DNA of 35,444 nt. It comes from a virus. The notes below the pieces were generated by a model. The model saw only the letters and a program-made list of their open reading frames with translations, was not told the DNA's origin and made no database searches. Positions 11,926-20,416 of the stretch are shown one piece after another. Where the stretch lies: IMG/VR virus record IMGVR_UViG_3300008122_000231, positions 1 through 35,444 of that record; one strand, 5' to 3'. The stretch's first letter is position 1; each line of letters begins with the position of its first letter. Made by a program: the position numbers and the translations under genes.

Positions 11926-13630
11926 ACCAAAGCGAAAGGCTGCGCCTGACCGCGCGACCGCATATGCGCGCGCCGTTGTTGCAAAAAAAGTTGTGGCCGG
12001 TCCGCACGTTCGTGATGCGTGTGCACGGCATCTGCGAGATTTGAAGGAAGGCAGCAAACGCGGGCTGGTGTGGGATAAAGCCGCCGCCGAGCTGGCGATT
12101 GATTTTTATCCTGACGTGCTGCGGCTCAATGGCGGCAAGTTCGAAGGCAAGCCGTTCGACTTAAAGCCGTGGCAACACTTCATCGTTGGCAGTTTGTACG
12201 GCTGGAAGACAACCACTGGCACTCGCCGCTTCCGGATGGTGTACGCCGAAACCGCTAAGGGCTCTGGCAAATCGCCGCTCGCCGCCGGCGTGGGTATCAA
12301 GGGATTAGTCGCCGACGGTGAGCAGCGTGCGGAGATCTACAGCGCCGCAACAAAGAAAGACCAAGCCGCGATTTTGTTTCGCGACGCGATCGCGATGTAC
12401 CACTACTCGCCAGAGCTCAAAACACGCTGCCACGTTAGCGGTGCCGCCGGCAAAGAATGGAACCTGGCATACAACGCCACGATGTCATTCTTTCGGCCGA
12501 TCAGTTCTGACGATGGCCAGTCTGGTCCGCGCCCGCATGTTGGCTTGATCGATGAGTTGCACGAGCATCGTGATGGCAACGTGATCGAGATGATGCGCGC
12601 CGGCGTGAAGTCTCGCGAGCAACCGATCATCTTCATGATCACGAACGCAGGCAGCGGGCAGACAAGTGTGTGCTGGAGCTATCACGAGTACGCATGCCGG
12701 GTGGCCAGCGGTGCGTTGGAAGATGACAGCTTTTTCGCCTACGTGTGCGCGCTGGATGAAAAAGACGATCCGTTTGCCGACGAATCGTGCTGGGTGAAAG
12801 TGAACCCAAGCCTGCCAGAGTTACCAGGCATGCAATACCTGCGCGAACAGGTAACGCAGGCGCGCGGCATGCCCGCAAAAGAAGCACTCGTGAAGCGCCT
12901 CAATTTTTGTGTATGGACTGAAGCCGAGAATCCTTGGCTCTCACCGCACATTTGGCGCTCAGCGAAACAAGCCATCAGCTTTGAGCAGCTGAAAGGGCGG
13001 CGCGTATATGCCGGTCTCGATCTATCGAGCACCACCGACTTGACCGCGTTGGCGCTGATGTTTGAGCCGCGTAACGATCAAGAGCGATGGGCGCTCAAGA
13101 CCATGTTTTGGCTGCCGTCGGAAGGGCTGCTGGATAAGGCTGACAAAGACCGCGTGCCGTATTTAGCCTGGCGGGACGCAGGCTGGTTACAAGCGTTGCC
13201 GGGCAGGGCGATCAACAAAAAGTCTGTCATACAGTACCTCGCGCAGATCACCGCGTCGTTTGAATTGGTCGGCGTCGCATACGACCGTTGGCGCATTGAA
13301 GACCTACAAATGCTGTTAGCGGAAGATGGCCTCACCCTGCCGCTGGTCGCGTTTGGTCAGGGCTACAAAGACATGGCGCCGGCGATTGATGAATTCGAAA
13401 GAAAGCTGCTGAACAACCAGATCGAGCACGACGGCAACCCCGTGATGACCTGGTGCGCTGCCAACGCGGTGGTGATCGAAGACCCCGCCGGCAATCGCAA
13501 GCTAGATAAAGCGAAAGCCACCGGCCGCATCGATGGCGCGGTTGCTGCAGTGATGGCCGTGGGTTTGGCGCAAACCACGAAACCCAAGATCAACATTGAT
13601 GCGTTTCTCAATGAACCGGTATCCACTTGA
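11858..13630 (+). CDS. terL: Terminase large subunit
   Basis: 590 residues. The ATPase has Walker A ETAKGSGKS (131-139) and Walker B VGLIDE (228-233). The RNase H-like nuclease has acidic residues in YAGLDLSST (Asp388), VAYDRWR (Asp476) and GRIDGAVAA (Asp559). It belongs to the Terminase_1 family of HK97-type phages and pumps DNA into the prohead and cuts it. The first 45 residues are basic and probably disordered. The start at ATG 11858 overlaps terS; a later start would keep all motifs. Its stop overlaps the portal start. Confidence 0.95.
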   Translation: MQTTQTPERHKRRTPRPATSPVKPKRKAAPDRATAYARAVVAKKVVAGPHVRDACARHLRDLKEGSKRGLVWDKAAAELAIDFYPDVLRLNGGKFEGKPFDLKPWQHFIVGSLYGWKTTTGTRRFRMVYAETAKGSGKSPLAAGVGIKGLVADGEQRAEIYSAATKKDQAAILFRDAIAMYHYSPELKTRCHVSGAAGKEWNLAYNATMSFFRPISSDDGQSGPRPHVGLIDELHEHRDGNVIEMMRAGVKSREQPIIFMITNAGSGQTSVCWSYHEYACRVASGALEDDSFFAYVCALDEKDDPFADESCWVKVNPSLPELPGMQYLREQVTQARGMPAKEALVKRLNFCVWTEAENPWLSPHIWRSAKQAISFEQLKGRRVYAGLDLSSTTDLTALALMFEPRNDQERWALKTMFWLPSEGLLDKADKDRVPYLAWRDAGWLQALPGRAINKKSVIQYLAQITASFELVGVAYDRWRIEDLQMLLAEDGLTLPLVAFGQGYKDMAPAIDEFERKLLNNQIEHDGNPVMTWCAANAVVIEDPAGNRKLDKAKATGRIDGAVAAVMAVGLAQTTKPKINIDAFLNEPVST

Positions 13631-14883
13631 TGGCAAATTTCTTCACATCACTGCTGAGCTACTTCAGGCTGGGTACCGGCGGGCTCACGACCGGGAGAGG
13701 CCTGCAGATCGGCGCGCCTAGCAGCCCGATCGCGCCTAACCTCATTCCGGTCACCAGTGATCGTGCGCTGCAGCTCGACACCATCTGGGCATGTATTGAT
13801 CGCCGCGCCACCACCATCGCCAGCCTACCGTTTTTTGTGTATAGCGCGAACGGTGGCACCAAGAGCCTCGCCCGCACCACGCGGCTGTATCAGCTGCTGC
13901 ACGATTCACCGAATTCACGCATGACCCCGTTCGAGTTTTGGCGCGCGATGATTCTCTGGCACGATCTGCGCGGCGTCTCGTATGCACGCATCGACCGTGA
14001 TGCCAAAGGTGAAGCCGTTGCATTGTGGCCAATGCCCAGTGACCAGGTGCAGGCGCATGTGCAGCCAGATGGCGCGATTGTCTACGCCTACCGTGTGGAT
14101 GAAAACGTCGCCGCATTTGCTGAGCAAAACGTGCTGGTGCTCAAGAATCTGGGCAACGGCACCACGGCGCTGGATAAGCTGGAATTCATGCGCGCCTCAA
14201 TCGCCGAGGCCGCCTATGGCCAGCAAGCCGCCGTCACCACGTTTGCCAACGGTGGCAAATCCACCGGCATCTTGATGCTGGATCAAGTGCTAACCGATGA
14301 GCAGCGGGTGCGGCTGAAGCAAAACTTTGCAGACCTCGCCGAAGGCAGCACCGCAAAGCTCAAAGTGCTCGAAGCGGGCATGAAGTACGAGTCGATCAGC
14401 ATCACGCCCGAACAGCAGCAGCTGCTCGAATCGCGCAAGCACTCAGTGGAGCAGATCTGCCGGTGGTACGACGTGCCGCCCGTGCTCGTGCACCACAGCA
14501 ACGTCACCGCGTGGGGCAGCGGGATCGAGCAGATCATCGATGGCTTCTACAAATTCAGCATTCGCCCGATGCTCGTGAATATCGAGCAAGCCGTGCGCAA
14601 ACGCGTGCTCACACCAACACAGCGCGCCACGCTGCACGCGGAGTGGCATTTTGATGCGCTGCTACGGGGCAGCCTCCCCCAGCGCATGGATGGTTACGCA
14701 AAGGCCGTTCAAAACGGTCTGCGCACCCGCAACGAATGTCGCCAGCTCGAAAACGATCCACCGTTACCCGGCGGCGACGAGCTCACCGCGCAATCCAACC
14801 TGGTGCCATTAACGCTACTAGGCAAAGTCAAACTTAACACCGGAGGCAGCGATGCTACTTCGCAAAACAATCTCGCTCAATGA
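13630..14883 (+). CDS. Portal protein, HK97 family
   Basis: 417 residues from ATG 13630, which overlaps the terL stop (TGATG). An overlapping TTG at 13627 is less likely. Typical portal blocks are visible: SDRALQLDTIWACIDRRATTIASLPF near the N-terminus, LLHDSPNSRMTPFEFWRAMI, NGGKSTGIL, and EQICRWYDVPPVLVHHSNVTAWGSGIEQI. It forms the dodecameric ring at the DNA-packaging vertex. Its 3' end overlaps the protease gene by 32 bp. Confidence 0.95.
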   Translation: MANFFTSLLSYFRLGTGGLTTGRGLQIGAPSSPIAPNLIPVTSDRALQLDTIWACIDRRATTIASLPFFVYSANGGTKSLARTTRLYQLLHDSPNSRMTPFEFWRAMILWHDLRGVSYARIDRDAKGEAVALWPMPSDQVQAHVQPDGAIVYAYRVDENVAAFAEQNVLVLKNLGNGTTALDKLEFMRASIAEAAYGQQAAVTTFANGGKSTGILMLDQVLTDEQRVRLKQNFADLAEGSTAKLKVLEAGMKYESISITPEQQQLLESRKHSVEQICRWYDVPPVLVHHSNVTAWGSGIEQIIDGFYKFSIRPMLVNIEQAVRKRVLTPTQRATLHAEWHFDALLRGSLPQRMDGYAKAVQNGLRTRNECRQLENDPPLPGGDELTAQSNLVPLTLLGKVKLNTGGSDATSQNNLAQ

Positions 14884-15541
14884 TGTGCAACTGAAGGTCG
14901 ACGGCGCCAAAGGCACCTTTGCCGGTTACGCCAGCGTCTTTGGTGGCGTCGATAGCTATGGCGACACCATCATCAAGGGTGCATTCGAATCCACCCTGCG
15001 CAGCAACGGCAAGCCCAAGATGTTTTATGACCACAGCTGGGACATGCCGATCGGCAAGTGGACCGTCGCGAAGGAAGACGATCACGGCCTGTTTGTTGAA
15101 GGCGAATTCACGCCAAACCTGTCGCGCGCCAGCGATGTGCGCGCCGCCATGCAGCACGGCACCATTGACGGCCTCTCGATCGGCGGCTTTCTGAAGAAGG
15201 GCGACTACGACGAAACCGAAGACGGCCACCGCGTCATTCGCCGCTGGGCCAACCTGGTGGAAGTCTCGCCGGTTGTATTTCCGGCAGACGCCGCTGCGCG
15301 TGTAGAAGCCGGCAGCGTCAAGTTTCAAACATTTTCGGAAGAGATCGTCGCAGAAATTGCCGAGATCGATACCGTCAGAGAGTACGAGCGATTCCTGCGG
15401 GATGTAGGTGGTCTCTCGAAAGGGGCAGTACAGGCGCTCACTGCCCGCGCAAAAGACGTCTTTGCCAAGCGGGACGCTGGGCAGGAACCTGATGCAGAAC
15501 TAAAAGCGCTGGCAGATCGTATCGCCCGCCTCGCCGCATAG
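14852..15541 (+). CDS. Prohead maturation protease, HK97 family (S78)
   Basis: 229 residues. The start is in a GGAGG context and overlaps the portal gene. The fold signature is present: GTFAGYASVFGGVDSYGDTIIKGAF, the catalytic His in MFYDHSW, the catalytic Ser in GTIDGLSIGGF, and EVSPVVFPAD near residue 145. It cleaves the N-terminal scaffolding domain from the capsid protein after assembly. The C-terminal 60 residues are helical and charged. Confidence 0.95.
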   Translation: MLLRKTISLNDVQLKVDGAKGTFAGYASVFGGVDSYGDTIIKGAFESTLRSNGKPKMFYDHSWDMPIGKWTVAKEDDHGLFVEGEFTPNLSRASDVRAAMQHGTIDGLSIGGFLKKGDYDETEDGHRVIRRWANLVEVSPVVFPADAAARVEAGSVKFQTFSEEIVAEIAEIDTVREYERFLRDVGGLSKGAVQALTARAKDVFAKRDAGQEPDAELKALADRIARLAA

Positions 15542-15583
15542 CGGAACTCTAACCAAACACCATCCCATCATTTAGGAGTCACA

Positions 15584-16192
15584 ATGAAATCCAAGAATCT
15601 CAGTATCACCATCGCCTGCCTGGCGTTGACCGCCATCGTTGCCGTCGGCTTTCAGTCCGCCGGCGTGAATGTTCTCGACGTCGCCAAACACGTCTTGATG
15701 CAGCCGGAAATTGTCGGCCTGTCCTTGCTTGCTGGTATGGGCAACATCGAGCTCATCCAAAAGTCGCTTGACCAAATCGAAAGCAAGATGGCCAAGTACG
15801 ACGAAAAAGCCTCAAACGAAATCGCCGCCATTGGCAAAATCTCGACCGAAACCAAAAACGCCATTGACACTCTGGGTACGGAGCAGCGCACCCTGGCTGA
15901 TCGCCTCTTGGCCATCGAGCAAAAATCCAGCGCGCCCGGTGAAGAAAAGCAGAAAGACGAATCGGTTGGTGCCCAGTTCGTGAAGTCGGCAGACTACCAA
16001 GCCTTCCAAAAGGCAGGCGGCCGGCCGCGGCAAAGTGGCAATGGAAGTCAAAAACACCATCACCAACGCCATCGGCAACACCTTCAGCGACCGCAAGCCA
16101 TCCGTTGTTGGCGGTGCCTTCCGCGCGCTCACCTTGGAGCAGCTGCTCACCACGCTGCCAACCAGCAGCAACGCAGTGGATTATGTTCGTGA
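15584..16192 (+). CDS. Major capsid protein, N-terminal (delta/scaffold) part of a frameshifted gene
   Basis: 202 codons from ATG 15584, with TAGGAG 6 bases upstream. Residues 1-50 are an unusual hydrophobic extension (LSITIACLALTAIVAVGFQ). Residues 52-125 are the coiled-coil scaffold typical of HK97 gp5 (ELIQKSLDQIESKMAKYDEKA...DRLLAIEQKSS). After AFQKAGG (about residue 146) the frame is wrong, and the last 50 residues (His/Gln/Arg-rich) are nonsense. The correct continuation (GRGKVAMEVKN) is in the +1 frame, so the gene is broken by an extra GGCC at 16019-16026. Hydrophobic N-termini occur in some betaproteobacterial phage capsid genes. Confidence 0.8.
   Translation: MKSKNLSITIACLALTAIVAVGFQSAGVNVLDVAKHVLMQPEIVGLSLLAGMGNIELIQKSLDQIESKMAKYDEKASNEIAAIGKISTETKNAIDTLGTEQRTLADRLLAIEQKSSAPGEEKQKDESVGAQFVKSADYQAFQKAGGRPRQSGNGSQKHHHQRHRQHLQRPQAIRCWRCLPRAHLGAAAHHAANQQQRSGLCS
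16019..16026. repeat. GGCC duplication that shifts the capsid reading frame
   Basis: GGCCGGCC at 16019-16026 lies within GCGGCCGGCCGC (16017-16028). Deleting one GGCC joins the two capsid frames perfectly (QKAGGRGKVAMEV). The inferred ancestral site is GCGGCCGC, an 8-bp palindrome. Confidence 0.8.
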
Positions 16193-16913
16193 GGCCACCT
16201 TCACCAACGCCGCAGCGGAAGCAACTGAAGGCGCCGTCAAGGCAGAAAGCGCCGTCACCACCACGCTGGTGACTGAGCCGGTCGCGACGATCGCCCACTG
16301 GTTGAAGATCTCCAAGCAGCTCGCGCAAGACAACCCAGCTCTGGCGGCGTACATCAACTTCCGGTTGATCTACGGTTGCAATCTGCGTGTTGAAAACCAG
16401 ATCATCAACGGCAACGGCACCGCACCGAACATTTCCGGCTTCACCAAATCCGGCAACTTCACCGCGCACGGTTACACCACCGCCTCACTCACGGCATTGG
16501 GCCTCTCGGCAACCAATCGTTTTGACCTGATTGGCAAAATCATCGGCGACTGCGCCTTGGCAGATTTCCCGGCAGATGTCATTGTGTTGAATCCAGGCGA
16601 TTTCTGGACCATGCGTTTGGCAAAAGACACCACCGGTCGTTACATCTTGGGTGATCCTGGCATGGATATCGCAGCCTCGTTGTTCGGCCTGCCGGTGGTG
16701 GCATCCAATGCCGTGACAGCGGATAACGTGATGGTGGCCAACCTGGCACAAGCCGCCACGTTCTACAAGCGTGACGAAGTGGTGGTCGAGCTGTCCGATT
16801 CCGATACCGACAACTTCCAGCGCAACCTCATCACCGTGCGTGCAGAGCGTCGCGCCATGTTGGCGGTCGAGCGTCCAGCCGCAGTCCGTTACGGCGATCT
16901 CACACCAGCTTAA
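16035..16913 (+). CDS. Major capsid protein, mature domain part of a frameshifted gene
   Basis: 292 residues containing the complete HK97-fold shell domain: LEQLLTTLPTSSNAVDYVREATFTNAA, EPVATIAHWLKISKQLAQDNPALAAYINFRLIYG, VENQIINGNGT, VLNPGDFW, FGLPVVASNAV and the C-terminal NFQRNLITVRAERRAMLAVERPAAV. The GTG at 16035 is an internal Val codon with no clear ribosome site, so independent translation is doubtful. The natural gene is 15584-16913. The break falls at the boundary between the removable delta domain and the shell domain. The gene is followed by a strong terminator. Confidence 0.85.
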   Translation: MAMEVKNTITNAIGNTFSDRKPSVVGGAFRALTLEQLLTTLPTSSNAVDYVREATFTNAAAEATEGAVKAESAVTTTLVTEPVATIAHWLKISKQLAQDNPALAAYINFRLIYGCNLRVENQIINGNGTAPNISGFTKSGNFTAHGYTTASLTALGLSATNRFDLIGKIIGDCALADFPADVIVLNPGDFWTMRLAKDTTGRYILGDPGMDIAASLFGLPVVASNAVTADNVMVANLAQAATFYKRDEVVVELSDSDTDNFQRNLITVRAERRAMLAVERPAAVRYGDLTPA

Positions 16914-16937
16914 TTCCGGAAAGACTGCAGCAAAAAG

Positions 16938-16972
16938 AAACGGGAGTGCACACAAATGCACTCCCGTTTTTT
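16938..16972 (+). terminator. Intrinsic terminator after the capsid gene
   Basis: AAACGGGAGTGCA (16938-16950) pairs perfectly with TGCACTCCCGTTT (16957-16969) across a CACAAA loop and runs into six Ts (16967-16972). Capsid genes often have a downstream terminator that raises their relative mRNA level. Confidence 0.85.
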
Positions 16973-16990
16973 ATCCCCCAAGGAGAAACC

Positions 16991-17191
16991 ATGTCACAAC
17001 GCGAAATCAAGTTCAGAACCACCGGTTGCAACGCCGTTTTTGGCAATTTCAGCAGCGGCGATGTTGCGCGTGTATCAGCAGAACTGGCAAAGCACTTTGT
17101 TGAAGAAGTCGGCTGTGCGGAGTACGTGGGTGACAAAAGCGACAACACCACGGATGCAGCAAAGCCAAAAGCCACCCGCAAAAAGAAGTAA
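16991..17191 (+). CDS. Small basic virion-region protein
   Basis: 66 residues from ATG 16991, with AGGAG 6 bases upstream. An upstream in-frame ATG (16946) falls inside the terminator hairpin. The sequence MSQREIKFRTTGCNAVFGNFSSGDVARVSAELAKHFVEEVGCAEYV followed by a Lys-rich tail resembles the small proteins encoded just after the capsid in HK97-like phages. Exact function unknown. Confidence 0.75.
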   Translation: MSQREIKFRTTGCNAVFGNFSSGDVARVSAELAKHFVEEVGCAEYVGDKSDNTTDAAKPKATRKKK

Positions 17192-17226
17192 GGCGGTAAC
17201 CAAAACGCAACCGACCAGAGGAAATC

Positions 17227-17646
17227 ATGCCACCAATTCAATTATCCACAGCAGTCGTAAACGCCGCACTTGATTCAATCGAAACCACCATCGGCGCGTC
17301 GGCGATGCTGCGTATGTTTAGCGGTTCCATCCCGGCAGACTGTGCGGCGGCGGATTCCGGCACAAAGCTGGTCGAGATGATCTTGCCGTCTGACTTTTAC
17401 GCCAACGCCTCAGCACGATCAAAAGCGCTCAGTGGCTCGTGGGCATCAACCGGCTTGGCCGGAGCAGGCGCAGGTACGGATATCGGCTACTACCGCATCT
17501 ATAACAACGCTGGGTCCACGTGCCACGAACAAGGCACTGTCACGGCCACTGGGGGCGGTGGCGACATGACGGTAAACAACGTCAACATTGCCGACGGTCA
17601 GGCAATCAGCATCACCAGCAAAACCCTCAACGGCGGCAACGCTTAA
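17227..17646 (+). CDS. Beta-rich virion protein, possible decoration protein
   Basis: 139 residues, ATG 17227, with GAGG 7-10 bases upstream. The pattern ALDSIETTIGASAMLRMFSGSIPADCAAADSGTKLVEMILPSDF...GYYRIYNNAGSTCHEQGTVTATGGGGDMTVNNVNIADGQ belongs to a common but uncharacterised phage structural family encoded between capsid and connector genes. It has no signal or membrane segment. A decoration or fibre-associated role is inference from position. Confidence 0.75.
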   Translation: MPPIQLSTAVVNAALDSIETTIGASAMLRMFSGSIPADCAAADSGTKLVEMILPSDFYANASARSKALSGSWASTGLAGAGAGTDIGYYRIYNNAGSTCHEQGTVTATGGGGDMTVNNVNIADGQAISITSKTLNGGNA

Positions 17647-17683
17647 CGGCTAGCAGTGACGGAAAAACGCCAAGAGACTGACC

Positions 17684-18133
17684 ATGACAACCTTAGCTGA
17701 AAAAATAAGTGAACTACCCGCCGAGATGCCGGATTGGCGAGTCGCCGATGTTCTCAATACGCCAGATGCGGCACTGCCAATCGTCTGGCAGAGTGTTTCA
17801 GCGCATTCGGCCCGTGCCGTGCTGTTGGCCACATTTGAGTGGCCTAAACTAAAAGCAGCACGCACGAATGCCGCGCTCTCCGATGAGGCTCGCGTTGTGG
17901 CGGATACCATGTATGACGCGTTGACGATGCAGAAGTCGGTTGATCTTGGCAATGAGCACTACCGAACCGTTGTACAAAACGGTTTGACGGCTCTAGTGGC
18001 AGCAGGGGTGTTTACACAGTCCGCCGTTGATGCGCTGATGGTACTAGGCCAGCGGCATCCCTCGTGGGCGGAAGCTAATAATATTGACGTGACGGCGCGC
18101 AGTGTCGGCATCGCTCGCGGCGGGAGGGCTTAA
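17684..18133 (+). CDS. Hypothetical virion-region protein
   Basis: 149 residues from ATG 17684. It is helical, with ALSDEARVVADTMYDALTMQKSVDLGNEHYRTVVQNGLTALVAAGVFTQSAVDALMVLGQRHPSWAE. This matches a family regularly found in the same module as the preceding gene in HK97-like phages, of unknown function. It is separated by 2 bases from the next gene. Confidence 0.75.
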   Translation: MTTLAEKISELPAEMPDWRVADVLNTPDAALPIVWQSVSAHSARAVLLATFEWPKLKAARTNAALSDEARVVADTMYDALTMQKSVDLGNEHYRTVVQNGLTALVAAGVFTQSAVDALMVLGQRHPSWAEANNIDVTARSVGIARGGRA

Positions 18134-18135
18134 TC

Positions 18136-18467
18136 ATGGCAGTAGCAAAATGGGCTACACCATCAACACGTTCGAGCAATCTAGCCTCGACCACACTAAA
18201 CAGTATTGCGAACGGTGCCGAAACAAGCGCGATCAGCTATGACAACTCAACCAACCGCGATCTCTACGGATCGGTCACGATCAAGCTTGGCAGTATTACG
18301 CCCGCGACGGGCGGCTCGATCACGCTTCGCGTCACTTTGAATGACGGCACGGACACGGGCTGTACCCGTATTCCATGCGATTGAGCGTGGTCAATAACGC
18401 AGGCGTGGCGTTTGCCTCATCCGGCAACGAAATTTACGTGCGTCCTTGGAATGAGGATATTGCGTAA
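18136..18467 (+). pseudogene. Small virion protein gene, frameshifted, probably by an internal deletion
   Basis: It starts at ATG 18136 and reads MAVAKWATPSTRSSNLASTTLNSI...ITLRVTLNDGTDTG before stopping at 18384. The natural C-terminus continues in another frame (LYPYSMRLSVVNNAGVAFASSGNEIYVRPWNEDIA) and ends at 18467 in a TAATG overlap with the next gene. From memory of the family, about 20-30 residues (a 'GGDLY...FPMVRLYP' stretch) are missing at the junction near 18350-18361. An out-of-frame deletion is therefore more likely than a point indel. Probably non-functional. Confidence 0.7.
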
Positions 18468-19285
18468 TGCCGCGCGGGGTTAACCAATACGATGAGGCAC
18501 AGTTGCAGGGGCTGTTGTGGACGCCTGACTTGGTGCGGCCTGCGCTGTGGCTGGATGCTGCTGATGCTTCTACAGTTTCAGTAGCAACAGGCGTGAGCGA
18601 GTGGCGCGACAAAAGCGGCAACGGGCGGCATTTTACGCAGACAACCACGGCCAACCAGCCAGCGTATAACCAGAACGGCATTAACGGTCTGAGCAGCATC
18701 TCGTTCGACGGCACCGCCAAAGCGCTACGAAGAACACCCGAGGCTTGGGCATTTCAGTACCCAATAACTGCATTCATCGTATTTAGGGCTGCAGCATTCA
18801 CCAACGCCTACAACTCATTATTTGAGTTTTATACCACCACTGGCCCCACAACTGCAGGGTGGTCTGATCTTATCAAAAGCAATGGAAGGTCTGCAATTTA
18901 TGCAGCAAACACTGGGGGAGCTCAGCCGAATTACGACGGGACTGGTGTGGCGACTTACGTTACAAATCGAACGTATATTGTCACAGGCATACATCAAAAC
19001 AACTCATTGGTTGGGCTGCAGAACGGAAACACAGACGGCGGCAACTCCGGCTCCTATACGTTGCGGACGAACTTAGGGGCCTCGCCGTTCTACATCGGTT
19101 CCTCACCCATGTTCACTAGATACACAAACTGGCAAATCGGTGAAGTGATTATCACGAATAATGCGGCGCTATCGACATTTGATAGATTGAAGATTGAGGG
19201 ATATCTTGCGTGGAAATGGGGCATTGCCGCTGACGTGGTGACTAGCAGCCCCTTCGCCAACCGCCCGCCGCTGATCGGGGACTGA
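18467..19285 (+). CDS. Concanavalin A/LamG-like lectin-fold virion protein
   Basis: 272 residues, ATG 18467 overlapping the previous stop. The pattern PALWLDAADASTVSVATGVSEWRDKSGNGRHFTQTTTANQPAYNQNGINGLSSISFDGTAKAL and the terminal LKIEGYLAWKWGI are typical of LamG-like jelly-roll domains in phage structural proteins. It probably binds carbohydrate on the host surface, or decorates the capsid. It is encoded in the accessory block between capsid and connectors. Confidence 0.8.
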   Translation: MPRGVNQYDEAQLQGLLWTPDLVRPALWLDAADASTVSVATGVSEWRDKSGNGRHFTQTTTANQPAYNQNGINGLSSISFDGTAKALRRTPEAWAFQYPITAFIVFRAAAFTNAYNSLFEFYTTTGPTTAGWSDLIKSNGRSAIYAANTGGAQPNYDGTGVATYVTNRTYIVTGIHQNNSLVGLQNGNTDGGNSGSYTLRTNLGASPFYIGSSPMFTRYTNWQIGEVIITNNAALSTFDRLKIEGYLAWKWGIAADVVTSSPFANRPPLIGD

Positions 19286-19286
19286 C

Positions 19287-19826
19287 GTGCTGCGCGTTCG
19301 CGTCCCCCGCATCGGCGGTGGTAGCGGTGGGCCTTTGCCCATTACGGGAACCGGCAGCGGCGATCTAACCTTAAGCGGCACTTCAGCAGGTGCATCAACG
19401 GTTGTAGGCACCGGCAGTGGCGCTCTAACCTTAAGCGGAAGCGCAGCGGGTGCATCAACGGTTGTAGGCACCGGCAGCGGCGCTCTAACCTTAAGCGGTA
19501 CCTCATCTGGAACGTTGACCATTGCATGCACCGGCAGCGGGGCGGTAACGTTAGGGGGTACCGCAGCGGGTGCATCAACAACCGTAGTTGCTGGCAGCGG
19601 CACGCTAACCTTAAGCGGTACTGCCACTGGTGCAGTTGGTTCGGCACTTGTAGCCGCCGGCAGCGGCACTCTAACGCTGACTGGTATTGCGGCGGGCGTA
19701 GTAACAACGGCGGGCACCAGTAGTGGCGCCCTGGTTTCGCAGGCCGCCAGAGGAAGTGAAAACACGCGGCAACGCACCACCCCGGCTGCAGCGGTCCGGG
19801 TAAACGTTCAAACCAAGTCGAGGTAA
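19287..19826 (+). CDS. Gly/Thr/Ser-rich protein with 20-residue repeats
   Basis: 179 residues starting at GTG 19287 with GGGGA upstream. About 6.5 repeats of the form GTGSGALTLSGTSAGASTVV cover residues 21-155. They are followed by a basic tail (RGSENTRQRTTPAAAVRVNVQTKSR). The alternating small and beta-branched residues suggest a beta-solenoid or elongated spike. It follows the lectin-fold gene directly. Fibre or decoration function is inference. Confidence 0.7.
   Translation: MLRVRVPRIGGGSGGPLPITGTGSGDLTLSGTSAGASTVVGTGSGALTLSGSAAGASTVVGTGSGALTLSGTSSGTLTIACTGSGAVTLGGTAAGASTTVVAGSGTLTLSGTATGAVGSALVAAGSGTLTLTGIAAGVVTTAGTSSGALVSQAARGSENTRQRTTPAAAVRVNVQTKSR
19347..19766 (+). repeat. 60-bp in-frame coding repeats
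   Basis: Successive 60-bp units (for example gttgtaggcaccggcag, gctctaaccttaagcgg) are nearly identical over the first three copies and diverge towards the 3' end. Unequal recombination could change the number of units without shifting the frame. The spacing and coding nature exclude a CRISPR array. Confidence 0.8.
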
Positions 19827-19828
19827 TC

Positions 19829-20416
19829 GTGGGAATCAAAGTCATCACCGATGTTGCCGATGAGCTGATCCCCCTGGCCGCATTGCGCACCCGCTGCCGG
19901 GTCACCGCTTACGGCACCCCCACGCCGGCGCATCCGGATGATGCATTGCTGATGGAGCTCCAAGCCGCCGCGCGCGAGTGGGTGGAAGGCTACACCGCCC
20001 GCAGCTTTTGCCCGAAAACACTTGAGCTGTCACTTGATGCGTTCCCAGAAGGTGCCATTTTGTTGCCGCGTGGGCCCGTCACCAGCATCGTCTCATTGAA
20101 GTACTTCAACGAAGACGGTACCGAGATCACCGCCACCAGCAGCACCTATGCGCTGGATGATTATTCGCACGAACATTGGCTGGTCCCTGCCGTCGGCACC
20201 GATTGGCCCGGCACACGCAGCCAGGTAAACGCCGTCAAGGTGCGGTATGTCGCGGGCTTTGCTGCCAACTTGGTGGCGGCCGATGTCAAAACTGCGGTGG
20301 CGATGGTCACTGCACATTTGTACGATAACCGTTCAGAGACGTCTGTACAAAAGCTGGAAACCGTCCCCTTGGCCGCGAAGCACCTGGTGGCCAAATACCG
20401 CGTGTTGGGGTTCTGA
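19829..20416 (+). CDS. Head-tail connector, gp6-like adaptor
   Basis: 195 residues from GTG 19829, with GAGG 6 bases upstream. The pattern LRTRCRVTAYG...LLMELQAAAREWVEGYTARSFCPKTLELSLDAFPEGAILLPRGPVTSIVSLKYFNEDG is that of the Phage_connect_1/gp6-like family: an N-terminal helical bundle, then 'P..PV.SI.SI.Y'. It docks beneath the portal. It overlaps the next start by one base (TGATG). Confidence 0.88.
   Translation: MGIKVITDVADELIPLAALRTRCRVTAYGTPTPAHPDDALLMELQAAAREWVEGYTARSFCPKTLELSLDAFPEGAILLPRGPVTSIVSLKYFNEDGTEITATSSTYALDDYSHEHWLVPAVGTDWPGTRSQVNAVKVRYVAGFAANLVAADVKTAVAMVTAHLYDNRSETSVQKLETVPLAAKHLVAKYRVLGF

Noticed and set aside
15990-16040. Programmed frameshift joining the two halves of the capsid gene
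   Set aside because: The required shift is +1, no recognised +1 slippery signal is present, and an exact GGCC duplication explains the break more simply.
19347-19766. Regular repeats considered as a CRISPR array
   Set aside because: The 60-bp units are fully coding, have no unique spacers, and are contiguous.
19342-19905. Minus-strand open frames opposite the 60-bp repeats
   Set aside because: They are the complement of the repeat gene and have Cys/Arg/Pro-rich composition without ribosome sites.
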